Source of the DNA: Lichtheimia corymbifera B2541
Taxonomy: Eukaryota; Mucoromycota; Mucoromycetes; Mucorales; Lichtheimiaceae
Reading direction: 5' to 3'
DNA: 64,000 bases
NCBI GenBank assembly: GCA_000697475.1
Contig: JNEU01001000.1
Location: 1-64,000, forward strand
A program made the position numbers and the translations under genes. Numbering within the stretch: the first letter of the stretch is position 1; each line of letters opens with the position of its first letter. Of this stretch, positions 46,798-57,043 are shown piece by piece. Below the pieces are notes generated by a model. It was not told the origin of the DNA and ran no database searches. It worked only from the letters and a program-made list of their open reading frames with translations.

Positions 46798-47805
46798 TCA
46801 ACTTCGATTGTCCTTGCCATTGTCGTCTTTATCCCCTCCACTTGCCATCTTGAAAAGTCTTCGAGTGCTGTCACGGACCAATTGAAAAGCATCTCCACGT
46901 ACAGCGCTTTCCCAAAACTTGGATAGAAATGCGGATTGCGTGCCATCTTCCCATGATTGAATATAGCGTCGTGTCAATTCTTGTGTAGGTGCAAATAGCT
47001 TGGTCACCATTCGTTTTACTATCGAGGATGTCAATTACAATTTCACTCTAAAGACAAGAAAAAACTCAAAACGTACCATCATCTCCTGATCCGCTAAATC
47101 GTTCTCCGAGGTTGATTGTGTAATAGTCAGCACTAGATAAGATTCGTCTCGAGTGAGTGGATTGTTCATATGCCGCCAGACATCGCTGTTGCTGGTACTT
47201 ACTGGTTCTTTTTAGTAATCTCTTTTTCTAAAATACATGAGTGAGTGAGTCGGAAATGGATCCAAAGGCTTGATTTCATTCTTACCTGCTGTATGCTCTA
47301 AACATCGTGCTTGAGTAGTAGCTACTATGATCCATAGCCCATGAAATGGATTGAGAAACGAGCCATGTGCTTTTTGTTGTTCCTTCCGTTTTTCTTGGTT
47401 TTCTCGCAATAAACACACCATACGGCAGTCGGATTGCGGCTTGCCATTAAGAAACTTGATGCCATTGCTGGTAGATGTGGAATGCTGTTGGTCGGTTGTG
47501 GTGGTGGACGATGAGTGATCTTGTTTTGTGAGCAAGACACACTGCTCGGTGAACAGAGGTGTATTGCTGCTGTTGTTGTTGTTGTCTTTTATTGAGCCGT
47601 TGACGATGCGAGTAAAGTGCATGAGCAAGTGATGACCTTTGGCAGGTTTCTTTTCTGGTTCAGTTGATTCAGACCACCAAGGAGAAAGTAGTGAAGTGTT
47701 ATTACGAGACGACTGCGGTGAAGGTGTTGGAGGAGGGACTGGAGGTGGTGTGGGTGTTTCTCGATGATCGTTGCCAGTAGCGTTTTTCTGTTCTTCAGCC
47801 TTCAT
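46798..47805 (-). CDS. Protein of unknown function
   Basis: A protein of 273 residues. Exons: 47805-47286, 47227-47203, 47132-47077, 47018-46798. The N-terminus is Pro/Ser/Thr-rich and disordered (PPPVPPPTPSP). The central part has a hydrophobic stretch NPFHGLWIIVATTQARCLEH that may be an amphipathic or membrane segment. The C-terminus is helical with charged residues (TQELTRRYIQSWEDGTQSAF, LVRDSTRRLFKMAS). I do not recognise the family. The clean four-exon structure, with good donor and acceptor sites and a frame kept through a 25-nt exon, argues that the gene is real. The start at 47805 is the first ATG of the open frame. Confidence 0.6.
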
Positions 47806-47943
47806 GATTGGCGTTGTGGGCACAAAAAAAATGAGTGTGTGAAAGAAAATGGAAGGAAAGTTCTCTGTTCTTGATATTTATACCGATGCTGTTTAATACC
47901 AACAAGATGAACATAAGTGGGTGTGAGAGCATCTGTGTTACCT

Positions 47944-48147
47944 TTATGCGGCAATGGATCGGATTGGTGGAATAGGAATAGTATCGATAACCCCTTCCTT
48001 AACCCCTCTTCGTTGATTATTCTTCATGTTTTTCCTTGTCTTGACTGAAACAATGGCTTCCCTTGTCCAATTGAATAATCCCTGTTCATTTCTAGACTTT
48101 TTGTTATCCTTCCAAAGCGACCTGTTGCAAAAATGGGTGGTCATCAT
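47944..48147 (-). CDS. Possible small basic protein
   Basis: An open frame for 67 residues from an ATG at 48147. Its later half is basic (TRKNMKNNQRRGVKEG) and ends in IPIPPIRSIAA. An alternative start at about 48164 (MAPINDDDHPFLQQ) would need a 40-nt intron with a poor donor. No family was recognised. It may be a real small gene or chance. Confidence 0.3.
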   Translation of the reverse strand: MMTTHFCNRSLWKDNKKSRNEQGLFNWTREAIVSVKTRKNMKNNQRRGVKEGVIDTIPIPPIRSIAA

Positions 48148-48526
48148 CGTTTATCGGAGCCATGATGTGTTTCATCGGAGAGATTGCATAGCAACCGCAG
48201 AATAAAATCCATCACATCCACCACAAAAAGTGGCGTGGTAACATGTGTATATATGCATGAAAGACGCACGCCACGTACATAGTAAAATCATACATGTATT
48301 CTTTGTTTGTCATGTGTATTTCATGTTGATTTCCCATCATCATTTTATTATAGAGTGGCAACCACTAGACTACTATACACCCACTACGTAATATAGTTGG
48401 ATTTCACACATGGAATGACGTCGTTGATAAGTCGCCTCTACCACCGGAGTATGTCGTGTCAGTTTACTGGATCTCTTTCTCCCCTGGTTTTCCCTTCTTG
48501 GTTCGTCCTACACGCATACACCACCA

Positions 48527-48530
<4 letters not shown>

Positions 48531-48562
<32 letters not shown>
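48531..48562. repeat. (TC)16 microsatellite before ATP synthase e
   Basis: A pure TC run ends 33 bases before the ATG of the ATP synthase subunit e gene, so it lies in its leader or core promoter, where length changes could alter expression. Confidence 0.9.
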
Positions 48563-48564
<2 letters not shown>

Positions 48565-48595
48565 CACTCGGCTTTTACATTCACACGTCAGCAAC

Positions 48596-49023
48596 ATGGT
48601 GAACAGCGCTTTTGTTAACGTAATTGAGACGCCCATTGAATAGTCAGCACACACACATTGACATGTTGACATGGCTTTCCTATGGTCGTTAGGTCGGTCG
48701 TTGGTCTGCCCTCGCTTTCGGTCTTGTGTATGGCTATTCCCACAACGCATCTTTGCACAAGCAAGCCGAAGAAAAGAAACGACAACTTGAATACAAGCAT
48801 AAGGAACAATTGATTGAGGAGGCTAAACGCGCTTATGCTGCCAAAAAGAACCCAGTTGCTGTCGTTGATGTCGTATCAGGTACGCGATCCATCTACATAT
48901 TGATACATTGTGCATGTTTCTTATCATCAATCTGTCCACCCTCGTCAAATAGTTGATATCGAGAGCCCTGATTTCGATGTGGAAAAGTATATTGCTCAAT
49001 TGGAAAAACAAGAAGCCAAGTAA
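48596..49023 (+). CDS. ATP synthase subunit e, mitochondrial
   Basis: A small membrane subunit of mitochondrial F1Fo-ATP synthase (yeast Atp21/Tim11), 93 residues. It sits at the dimer interface and shapes cristae. Exons: 48596-48619, 48693-48879, 48953-49023. The N-terminal membrane helix VGRWSALAFGLVYGYSHNASL contains the GxxxG motif (GLVYG) needed for dimerisation. A long charged coiled-coil region (QAEEKKRQLEYKHKEQ) follows. Length and layout agree with the family. The first exon is only 24 nt. There is no presequence, as is usual for this subunit. Confidence 0.85.
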
Positions 49024-49542
49024 AAATAGAATCCTTGTCCATTACTCCCATTATCCGCTTTTACACAATCAATATGCATCCTTGTATTTACACCCAAGCA
49101 ATATGAGTGATTATCTTCAAGCAATTGGATTGGGGTGAGAAGGAAAAAGGAGGAGAGGTTTACTTGTGTACGACATATGGGGGACGTGTCGCATGGGTAA
49201 CGCGTAACATTTGTGCACGGATCAAGTATATATACGTGTTGTGGGATGATTCTTGATGGTGTCCATACAAGAGAGTGACGGAAAATTGGAGAAATCATGG
49301 ACGCGTTACGGATCCTGTCAAAAAGGGTAAAGCGTCAAGCTTCTCACACGCTCACTAAAAAGCAATACAATACACACAAAAACACACGTATGAAATCACA
49401 CGTACGCGCACTGCATACGCATTACACTGTATAAAGCGACAAGGAACGTATAATGGACATCATACAACAAGGATTTGTATTTCTTTCTCTTTTTCTTCTT
49501 ATATCTGGGGGAGGGATGGAGGGGAAAATCCCTTTTCCAGTC
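49024..49542. other. Intergenic, nothing recognised
   Basis: About 520 bases between convergent genes. It contains ACAC-rich stretches near 49370-49390. No gene was seen. Confidence 0.4.
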
Positions 49543-50584
49543 TTAGAACTTTTTACCAAAGAGAATCACTTGCAACTTATCATAACCAGACAAGACACCA
49601 GCACCAGCAATGGCACGCAAGATATTGGCACCAGCACCCTTGAATAGCGATCGAGCGCCTTCGTTCTTGATGATCTCTTTGAATGCAGCCATGGAAGAGG
49701 AATACTTGACGGCAGTACCAGACGTCATCATCATACGTCTACGCACAGTATCAATAGGATACGAAGCAAGACCTGCACCTGTCGTTACGGCCCAGCCGAG
49801 CAAAAAGGTAGCCAAGAAGCTGTTTTGGAGATTTTGAGGCATAGCAGGCTTAAGGGAATCGTACATGCCAAAGTATAGACCACGGTACACAATGATACCC
49901 ACGCAGGATATATTAAAACCACGGTAAAGACCAGCAACGCCATCCGACTTTAGAGTCTTGCGATACACGTCGAGTAGACCACTGAATTGACGTTCACCAC
50001 CCTTGGCAGCAGACTTTGCATCATTAGCAAGACGCGTACGGGCATAGTCAAGTGAATACACAAAGAACAAACTAGCGGCACCAGCAGCACCACCTGTACA
50101 TGAATGATGTAAGCGTGTGTTTTTTATAAAGTTTGGGGTGTTGCTATACTGTACCTGACGCCAAGTTGCCTGCAAACCAAGCCCAATAGCCATCCTTATT
50201 CTTGTCCTTGTTAAACATACGCTTGAACTTGTCCTTGAAAGCAAAGTTCAAAGCCTGGGTGGGAAAGTAACGGATGACATTGGCAGTGTTGCCACGCCAG
50301 AGGGAAATCACGCCTTCGTCCTTGGCAGTACGGCTAAAGCAATCCATAATACCCTTGTAAGGTGATGCCAATCGGCCTTGCTTGATCATTTCATCTTGGT
50401 TTTGAATAAGCAACTTGACACGTTCAATAGGTGCAGCCGCTGTCTTGGACACTGCAGCCGACACACCACCCATCAAGAAATCCTAAGAGTAGAGAGGGAT
50501 GATATAAGAGACGCGTGTATAGGGTAGAATGAGTAGATGATGAATACTTGCGACAATAAACTGGTTTTTTGGCTTCTCAGGCAT
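49543..50584 (-). CDS. Mitochondrial ADP/ATP carrier
   Basis: An inner-membrane carrier that exchanges cytosolic ADP for matrix ATP, 303 residues. Exons: 50584-50552, 50482-50155, 50093-49543. Three mitochondrial-carrier repeats are present, with PxD/ExxK/R motifs [17 protein letters not shown] and PIDTVRRRM. The nucleotide-carrier signature RRRMMM is intact, and [19 protein letters not shown] is typical of AAC. The N-terminus is short and lacks a presequence, as expected. The first intron (50483-50551) has a GCAAGT donor. It is the only way to join FIV to [13 protein letters not shown] in frame. The end GKKF is like other fungal AACs. Confidence 0.96.
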
Positions 50585-51073
50585 GGTAGTAGTGAGAGAG
50601 GAAAAAAGAGGAAAAGGGAAGAAAAAAAGAGGCAGTTTGGAGTGTTTCACGCCTTTGCTTTAAATATCAAATAGGCCATGTGGTCATCACTCGTTTGTTC
50701 ATGCCCTTACTATTCAACCCCCAACGCATACACACACATGCACACCCCCTAAAATCGAACATTTGCAGGATTGTTGGTGATGACCGAGACGCCCAGCATG
50801 TACCACTGCAACTTATTCTATTATAATTTAAGATGGTGCTATCACCTCCCCTACTCTAATATTCACGATACAACCAGAATAAGACAGCTATATATAAGAG
50901 AGAGCAAGACCTTATTGTTCCATCACTGTGGACCATGCGATTCTGGATCACTTTTTGTGCAACCTTGGCTGATTGCAGACCGGATATAATCCCGCACCCA
51001 ATACGTCGCAGCAACTTTTTTTTTCTTGCTTTAGCTTTCAACTAAAAAAGAACTACAACACACAAACAATACA
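50585..51073. other. Shared promoter of ADP/ATP carrier and SBDS genes
   Basis: The two genes diverge from here. A/G-rich tracts follow the carrier start. A TATATA-like stretch lies at 50889-50896. Nothing else was recognised. Confidence 0.4.
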
Positions 51074-52093
51074 ATGGTGATTCAGCAACCCAACTCACAA
51101 ATCAAGTACGATCGGTGCCTTACCGTTCCAAAACAACTCTCGAGTAGTAACCCATGCGTGATCTAGATTGACCAATGTCTCTGTGGTACGGTTAAGGAAA
51201 GGTGGCAAGCGCTTTGAGCTGGCATGTTACAAAAACAAAGTTATGGAGTGGCGTAACAATGTGTAAGTATCATACAGGGTTTGAATGATCATGCAGCATC
51301 CATAACGATATGCCAATAGGGAAACCGACCTCGATGAAGTATTGCAAATCCACAGTGTATTCATGAACGTATCCAAAGGCCAAGTAGCGAGCAAGGATGA
51401 TTTACAAAAGTGCTTCAAGACCGATGATCTCGATAGTGTTATTCAGCAGGTATGGTATTGCTTGATACAACCGAGGAGAGACAAAGGACAAGTAAGGATT
51501 CATGTTGAAAAGCATAGATCTTGAAAAAGGGTGAACTCCAAGTTGCAGAGAAGGAACGCACAAACCAATTGGAGAGCATGTGGAGAGATATTGCAACCAT
51601 CGTCACCGACAACTGCGTCAATCCACAAAACCAACGACCTTATACGGTGACCATGATTGAAAAGGCCATGCAAGATCTTCACTTGAGTGTCAACCCCAAA
51701 CGCAGCAGCAAATCACAAGCACTCGATGTCATTAAGCAACTCCAGGAAAAGCAGATTTTACCCATTCAACGAGCTCAGATGCGTATTCGTCTCACACTCC
51801 CTCAAACCAAGGAAGCCAAAAAGTTGCGTGAAAAGTTACATCCCATGATGACATCCATTGAAGATGAGGACTTTGATGCTGGCGAATATGAATTGGTAGG
51901 TGTTGGCAAAACAAAGTGGTCATCATTATGATAGGTGAATTGACTCTGATGTGTGATTCCTTTATAGATTGCATTGGTGGATCCTGGCAAATACCGACAG
52001 ATTAATGAATTGTTACAAAGCGAGCTCAAGGGCAAGGGACAAGTAGAAATTATGAATCTTCGTGAAAAGGAAGAAGGAGATGAAAAATTCTAA
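51074..52093 (+). CDS. SDO1: Ribosome maturation protein SBDS/Sdo1
   Basis: The SBDS protein helps the GTPase EFL1 release Tif6/eIF6 from 60S subunits, the last step of large-subunit maturation in the cytoplasm. 253 residues. Exons: 51074-51105, 51167-51262, 51320-51449, 51518-51895, 51968-52093. The N-terminal FYSH domain shows [34 protein letters not shown] and [10 protein letters not shown]. The middle domain has [38 protein letters not shown] and [11 protein letters not shown]. The C-terminal domain ends in [16 protein letters not shown]. All three domains are present and full length. The poly-A signal follows 17 bases after the stop. Confidence 0.97.
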
Positions 52094-52110
52094 AATACTG
52101 GCGAGTTTAC

Positions 52111-52116
52111 AATAAA
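52111..52116 (+). terminator. Polyadenylation signal of SBDS
   Basis: AATAAA directly after the SBDS stop codon. The convergent MON1 stop is about 100 bases away. Confidence 0.45.
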
Positions 52117-52213
52117 AAGATTCTCTTCGTTGCGTTTTATCCATCGTAAGAGCTGATTGGAACTCGAAATGATGCTCGATTTGGGTGTATCAGGAGTAAA
52201 TACAACATAGACT

Positions 52214-54169
52214 TCAAAAGAAGACGTAATCTAGTAGTCCATTGTTCTTAGTATCCCTGTTAAAAGTCATATCCCAATTTTCCCTTACCCATCCTAGCAA
52301 GATCTCCTTCTCAGCTTCATGATAATACAATTTCATTGGACGTGCTCGACAATGCATGCGATCATAAGCATAATGGTATAAGCGGTGCAACCTAAGGTGG
52401 TGGTGGAGGAAAATGAGATTTGGGCACCCTGGTGATCGAATGCTTCCATTTACCTCTTCCGGTTGACACTATTGTTGGTATAAGGGCCACTAAAGTTGGG
52501 GCAGGTAAACTGCACGTGCGTTTTGCTCTTGTATAAAAAGTGGAGTAGACCTGGAGCACCGACATCATCTAACAAAAAACCATGTTTGAGCGTCTAATGG
52601 AATGGGCCTACCTATTATCATCGGTGCGATACCTACCTACTGTATAATGCTTTTCAGAGGCTTCAATCACGCTATCCAAAACATTCCGAGCTTTCATTGA
52701 CTATATACCAAGTTGGATCAGTTTTCATTTTCCCTTCAAAAGAACCTCAGTACGTACCTCCACCAATGTGCTCTTCCATTCACTCATATCAAAGAAGCGA
52801 TCCTTGTCCGTGCTAATCATGACGATAGAGACGTCTGGTGCAATATAGCAAATGTAGGCATGGAGGAACCCTTTGGAATTAAACTTTGGCAAACAAAGCG
52901 GCGTCCATGATTCTGCTAGATCAAAGGTTGTCGAGCCTGTCAGCATGTTGAATAGCAAATGGAGATCTACAATATATCGCCATTGTATTAGTATCCAACA
53001 CTTGCCCAATCTAAGAATGATTACCCTACCTGCAGGATGTAAACTGTGTTTTCTAGGGCGCAATAAAGTAACCAACTGTCCTTTGGCCACGATCATTGCA
53101 TACAAAAGCCCCTGGATAGTGTAATTGAGCATTCGACCCATACCTCCCTCTCCACTTGTTTTACCTTGACTTTGCCACCACCCGAAAATATAGAACCCAG
53201 TTGATCTCTCACCGCTCTGGATAAACGAAGGCATTGCAAAGCACACAGCATAAAACCATGATCGCGGCTGAATAAGGTTGAAAGGCTATCCAAAAACACC
53301 TCCGTGCCTTACAAAGTATCCAATAAGTCATCCATGTTATCCACTCTTGCATGCTGCACACATACCTCCCAAAAGACGCCTGAGATCAAAATTCACGCGT
53401 TGCTCGAATATCCTTGTCAATTGCACACTTGTCAATACACTCAGGATTTGATTATGCAGGTACAAGAGTTGGTCGCGTAACTACGATCAGCGAAATCAGC
53501 TTCCTATCCTTCTTTTTTGGGAAGCACATGATCTACCTACCTGCCGATCCGATTCACCCGTCTTCGATACAGTGACATAGTATAATGGCTCCTTGTGTAG
53601 AAATACATATTTATGACGACCTGCATTCATGGATCTACGCTTAGCACATATCAGTCATAGCTGAAACAACCCACTATCACCATTACTTACTTGATCATAT
53701 CATCTTGATCCTGGAAGAAAGATATAATAGCTTGGATAACACCCATCAATGTCGATATTCGCGACTCGTCTCCATATCTGATAGTCGTCGTCGTTAGCAA
53801 CAACAATCCTCATGTGTTACAGTATCGCCACACGTTACCTGGTCCATATTGGCTTTCCTGCACTGCTTAGGATAAAAAAATGTTTCTTATGGCGTACCCA
53901 AGACGACATGCCGGCATCTACAAGGAGGAAAAGGTCATTGTCTTGTTGTCTAGAGTAAGGGCGATCGACTTGCCAGTATCAGCTTGGTTGGCCAAAACCG
54001 AACTTCTCGAACCTTGTCGACGTATTTTGTTGTAGCTCTTGACTGGATCGCTCATGGTTGAGTTGGTCGATTCGTAAGACGATGCTGCTGCAGCAACGGT
54101 TGTTTCTGAAAGTGTGTTGCTATCAGGGCTACTAACTATCGATCGCTGAATGACAACAGGATCTTGCAT
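52214..54169 (-). CDS. MON1: Vacuolar fusion protein MON1
   Basis: MON1 pairs with CCZ1 as the nucleotide exchange factor for Rab7/Ypt7 on late endosomes and autophagosomes. 453 residues. Exons: 54169-53974, 53917-53839, 53777-53691, 53634-53541, 53480-53366, 53307-53165, 53111-53030, 52966-52758, 52700-52637, 52568-52454, 52391-52214. Family blocks in order: [22 protein letters not shown] (first longin domain), KYVFLHKEPLYYVTVS, LLYAMIVAKGQLVTLLRPRK, WTPLCLPKFNSKGFLHAYICYI, VMISTDKDRFF, GLLHFLYKSKTHVQFTCP and KLYYHEAEKEILLGWV. The first intron has a GC donor (GCAAGT at 53973). The disordered N-terminus is short. The extreme C-terminus could differ if a GTAAGG at the last Trp is used as a donor. 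Confidence 0.93.
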
Positions 54170-54721
54170 GGAGGCTGTGTTCGTTGGTTGCCTAGCGTCG
54201 TGATACAGGATAAAGCGAACAAGAGGAGAGAGATCAAATCACGCGCTACTGTGCTGAAACTTGGGACCTTTATTGATTCCAACGATCCACTTTTTACCCA
54301 TACGCATAATACCCTTATCCAAGCTACATTGTACATGATGATTCCATGATGATCAAATATAAAGACATGGACTCTATTATCAACTTTATACATAAGTCAT
54401 TTGATTTTCAAGGGGAAGATGAGAAAGTTGCTTCACATGATATAACGCATTATACGTAAAAGGAGATACATATCGTCACTCGTTATTTGTTGCTGTAAGC
54501 CCATCCAATCACATGTATGTATAATATCATAGTAGAACGCGTCCCTGTACATTATATCATGGATATCTGATCGTGCTTTACTGAACACAGCAAGGGACGA
54601 GGGGTAATTTGAAATGAACTTTGGATCTGAATGGATAAAAGATATGTATAATAAATGGAAGTGGGGAGGGAGACGTATATATATCAAGATGTGTGTTGTG
54701 ATCAAAAACCAGGGGAGGTGT
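54170..54721. other. Intergenic, nothing recognised
   Basis: It holds the MON1 promoter and the 3' flank of the KH gene. No gene or repeat was seen. Confidence 0.4.
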
Positions 54722-56176
54722 TCACAATGCAGCTGGTGTTGGTTGCCCCACATCTTCAACTTCCAATACCAAGGCATCTTGTTGGCCATCAGTAGGTGGT
54801 GGTAAAACTCCTCTTAAACGACGCTCCTTTTCGTTCTCCAATTGACCATACAAGAGATACAATGCTCGCTCATTGGATTCAGCAGTGCCTTGAATAGTAA
54901 ACATTCTCTCGCCACTTTCATCATGAGGCATCTTGGCAATCGAAATACGTGATCCTGATAATCGGCGAATCTCGGCTATCTTGTTACCGCCCTTGCCTAC
55001 ATAGACAACCATCATCATGTCAGCCTTTTGGATATAAATCCTTCGTTTCTCTCAATTTGTACGCTTACCAATGATACAACCGACCATATCGCTTGGGATA
55101 GAAATATGTTGAGTACGAAGATTGGCATTGTTAAGTGCTGAAAGGGATGACCTACGAGGGACACCCGTACTGCTACCGCCTGAGAGTGATGATAACGAGG
55201 ATCGGTTGCCAAATCCATTGGTAGCTATAGCAGCGGCAAAATCGGATCCGTTCCCAGTACGTAAGATGGAGGACGTGCTCACACGCCGTGATGCTTGCTG
55301 TTGATCTTGTAATGATGTTGCCGTATTGGTTGCCTTGGTGGGATTGTAAAGAATGGTGCCATAAGCACGCTCTTTGTCTTCAAGTAAACATTGGCCAATC
55401 TCACGGATCGCTGTTTGGATAGCATCCACGGTGCCTTTGATCTCCACCACGCGCTCAGTGCTCTGGGGTAACAAGACTTTGGATGCGGTCATCCGGACTC
55501 CTGATGTATCTTGGATATGCTTGATTTTGGCACCTTGGCGACCAATCACCGTACCCATCAAATTATGCGAGATAAGTAGCCTTAATGTTGTTGTCGTTGT
55601 CGTTGAAGTAGTAGTAGTAGTAGTAGTGATATCATCATGGCTGGCAGCTGTACCAGGTGTTGTGGGTGGAGTAGCAGGACCAAGTGGGTTATCAATCAGT
55701 GTTCGAGTAATGAATGCATATGCCTTTGTGGAGATAAAGTGGATTAGTTTGATATGCACAAATATATCATAGTGTACTTTTACCTTGGCTACATTATCCA
55801 GGCTGCCTGTCACGGTCAATACACGATCATGGACACCAGGTACCACCTTGGATACACCTGCTTTGACACCTGTAGAATCTCGAAGGTCGCCTACATTCTT
55901 TCCGCCTAATACGAGAGCGTGTGTGATCGGATAAGGTTAGATTGTCAATACGTCCCACTCCCCCCTTGATATTCTTTTCTCACCTTTGCCGATAATAACA
56001 CCCGCTTCTTTGGTAGACACCAAGGCGCGTAACGTCAACTGATCTTGCTCATCTGCTACAGCTTGCTCATCCAACGCGAGGCTCTGTGGTGGATTGCCTT
56101 CTGCTCGTGAAACTTCATTGCTCCCTTCAATCGGTTCAGAATGACTGGTGTGTGTGGAGGCGGATACTTGAGACAT
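54722..56176 (-). CDS. Triple KH-domain RNA-binding protein (PCBP/Hek2 type)
   Basis: A poly(C)-binding-type RNA-binding protein of 414 residues. Exons: 56176-55984, 55905-55784, 55723-55069, 54996-54722. Three KH domains carry the GxxG RNA-binding loop: IIGKGGKNV (about 61-69, split by intron 1), VIGRQGAKI and IIGKGGNKI (split by intron 3). Linkers are Thr- and Ser-rich. The Thr run before KH2 is encoded by a (ACT)n-type repeat near 55605-55630. The layout matches yeast Hek2/Khd1 and Pbp2 and fission yeast Rnc1, which regulate mRNA localisation and stability. Introns 1 and 3 cut the GxxG loop at the same place in KH1 and KH3, a trace of internal duplication. Confidence 0.92.
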
Positions 56177-57043
56177 GGAGCTAAATCACCCATTACCACC
56201 TTGCCTACTACCCAATATATGTCAATTGCCACTTACCTATTTGTCAATGCAATGACTGTGAGTTAAAAGAAAGGACAAAGTGAGAAGGGAGGGAAAGGAG
56301 AGAGAGAAAGAGAGAGAGAGAGAGCGGAAAAGAGAAAGTACAAAGCGACAAGGACAAAAGCCTGTGTATAATGAAAGGGACAAAGAATGAGATATGGGAC
56401 CAAGAGTGAGGTAAAGCAAGGCTTAGTGACCAAGATCTGCTTTGATTGGAGAAAGAAAGAAAGAGAGAGAGTGGGTGAGTGCAAGGCATGGCCAATGTGG
56501 CAAAAATTGGTTATGTGGCCTTTGCTCATGTCATCAAATTTTCTTCACACTATATTGTACACCTGTTGGCCATGAATGGTCCCTCATTCATCATGTGAAC
56601 ATACTTCAAGACACTTCTTGAAAGATATTCTAATAAAACTAGATTAAGTCATTTACCCATTGGTGTCCTCTGAATGCATCAAAAATACGAACAAGTGATG
56701 TTGCTTTCTTCATAAATCAGCGCCAAGGCGTATAGTCGTGGGAAGATGTGCATGCCTGGTTTACAAAACCAGGTTCTTTGAAGATGTCATGATAGGATTA
56801 GATCTTGCATAGAAGTACCATCGCCAACTAATTTATATGCAGCTGAAGGAGCAGTGGCCACAGGACAAGCGGCATTTTTTTTAACATGGCGGAGGAGGAA
56901 AAAAAGAGGCCCATTTTGTGCGACCTGACGCACGGACCTCCTCCATGGAGCTTAACACATGAAAACCAATGCTAATGATAACATTCAAACTCTATATATA
57001 TTTGATCTTTTGGAATAAGGTGATATGTTTATGTTTGATATAA
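56177..57043. other. Intergenic, GA-rich leader and stem-loop
   Basis: GAGAGA tracts (56285-56335 and 56455-56475) lie upstream of the KH gene. A perfect hairpin CCTGGTTT-ACA-AAACCAGG stands at 56755-56773. No gene was seen. Confidence 0.5.

Noticed and set aside
46592..46946. Minus-strand open frame of 150 residues
   Set aside because: Low-complexity Phe/Ser/Tyr-rich translation of a GA-rich tract overlapping the end of a well-supported gene in another frame.
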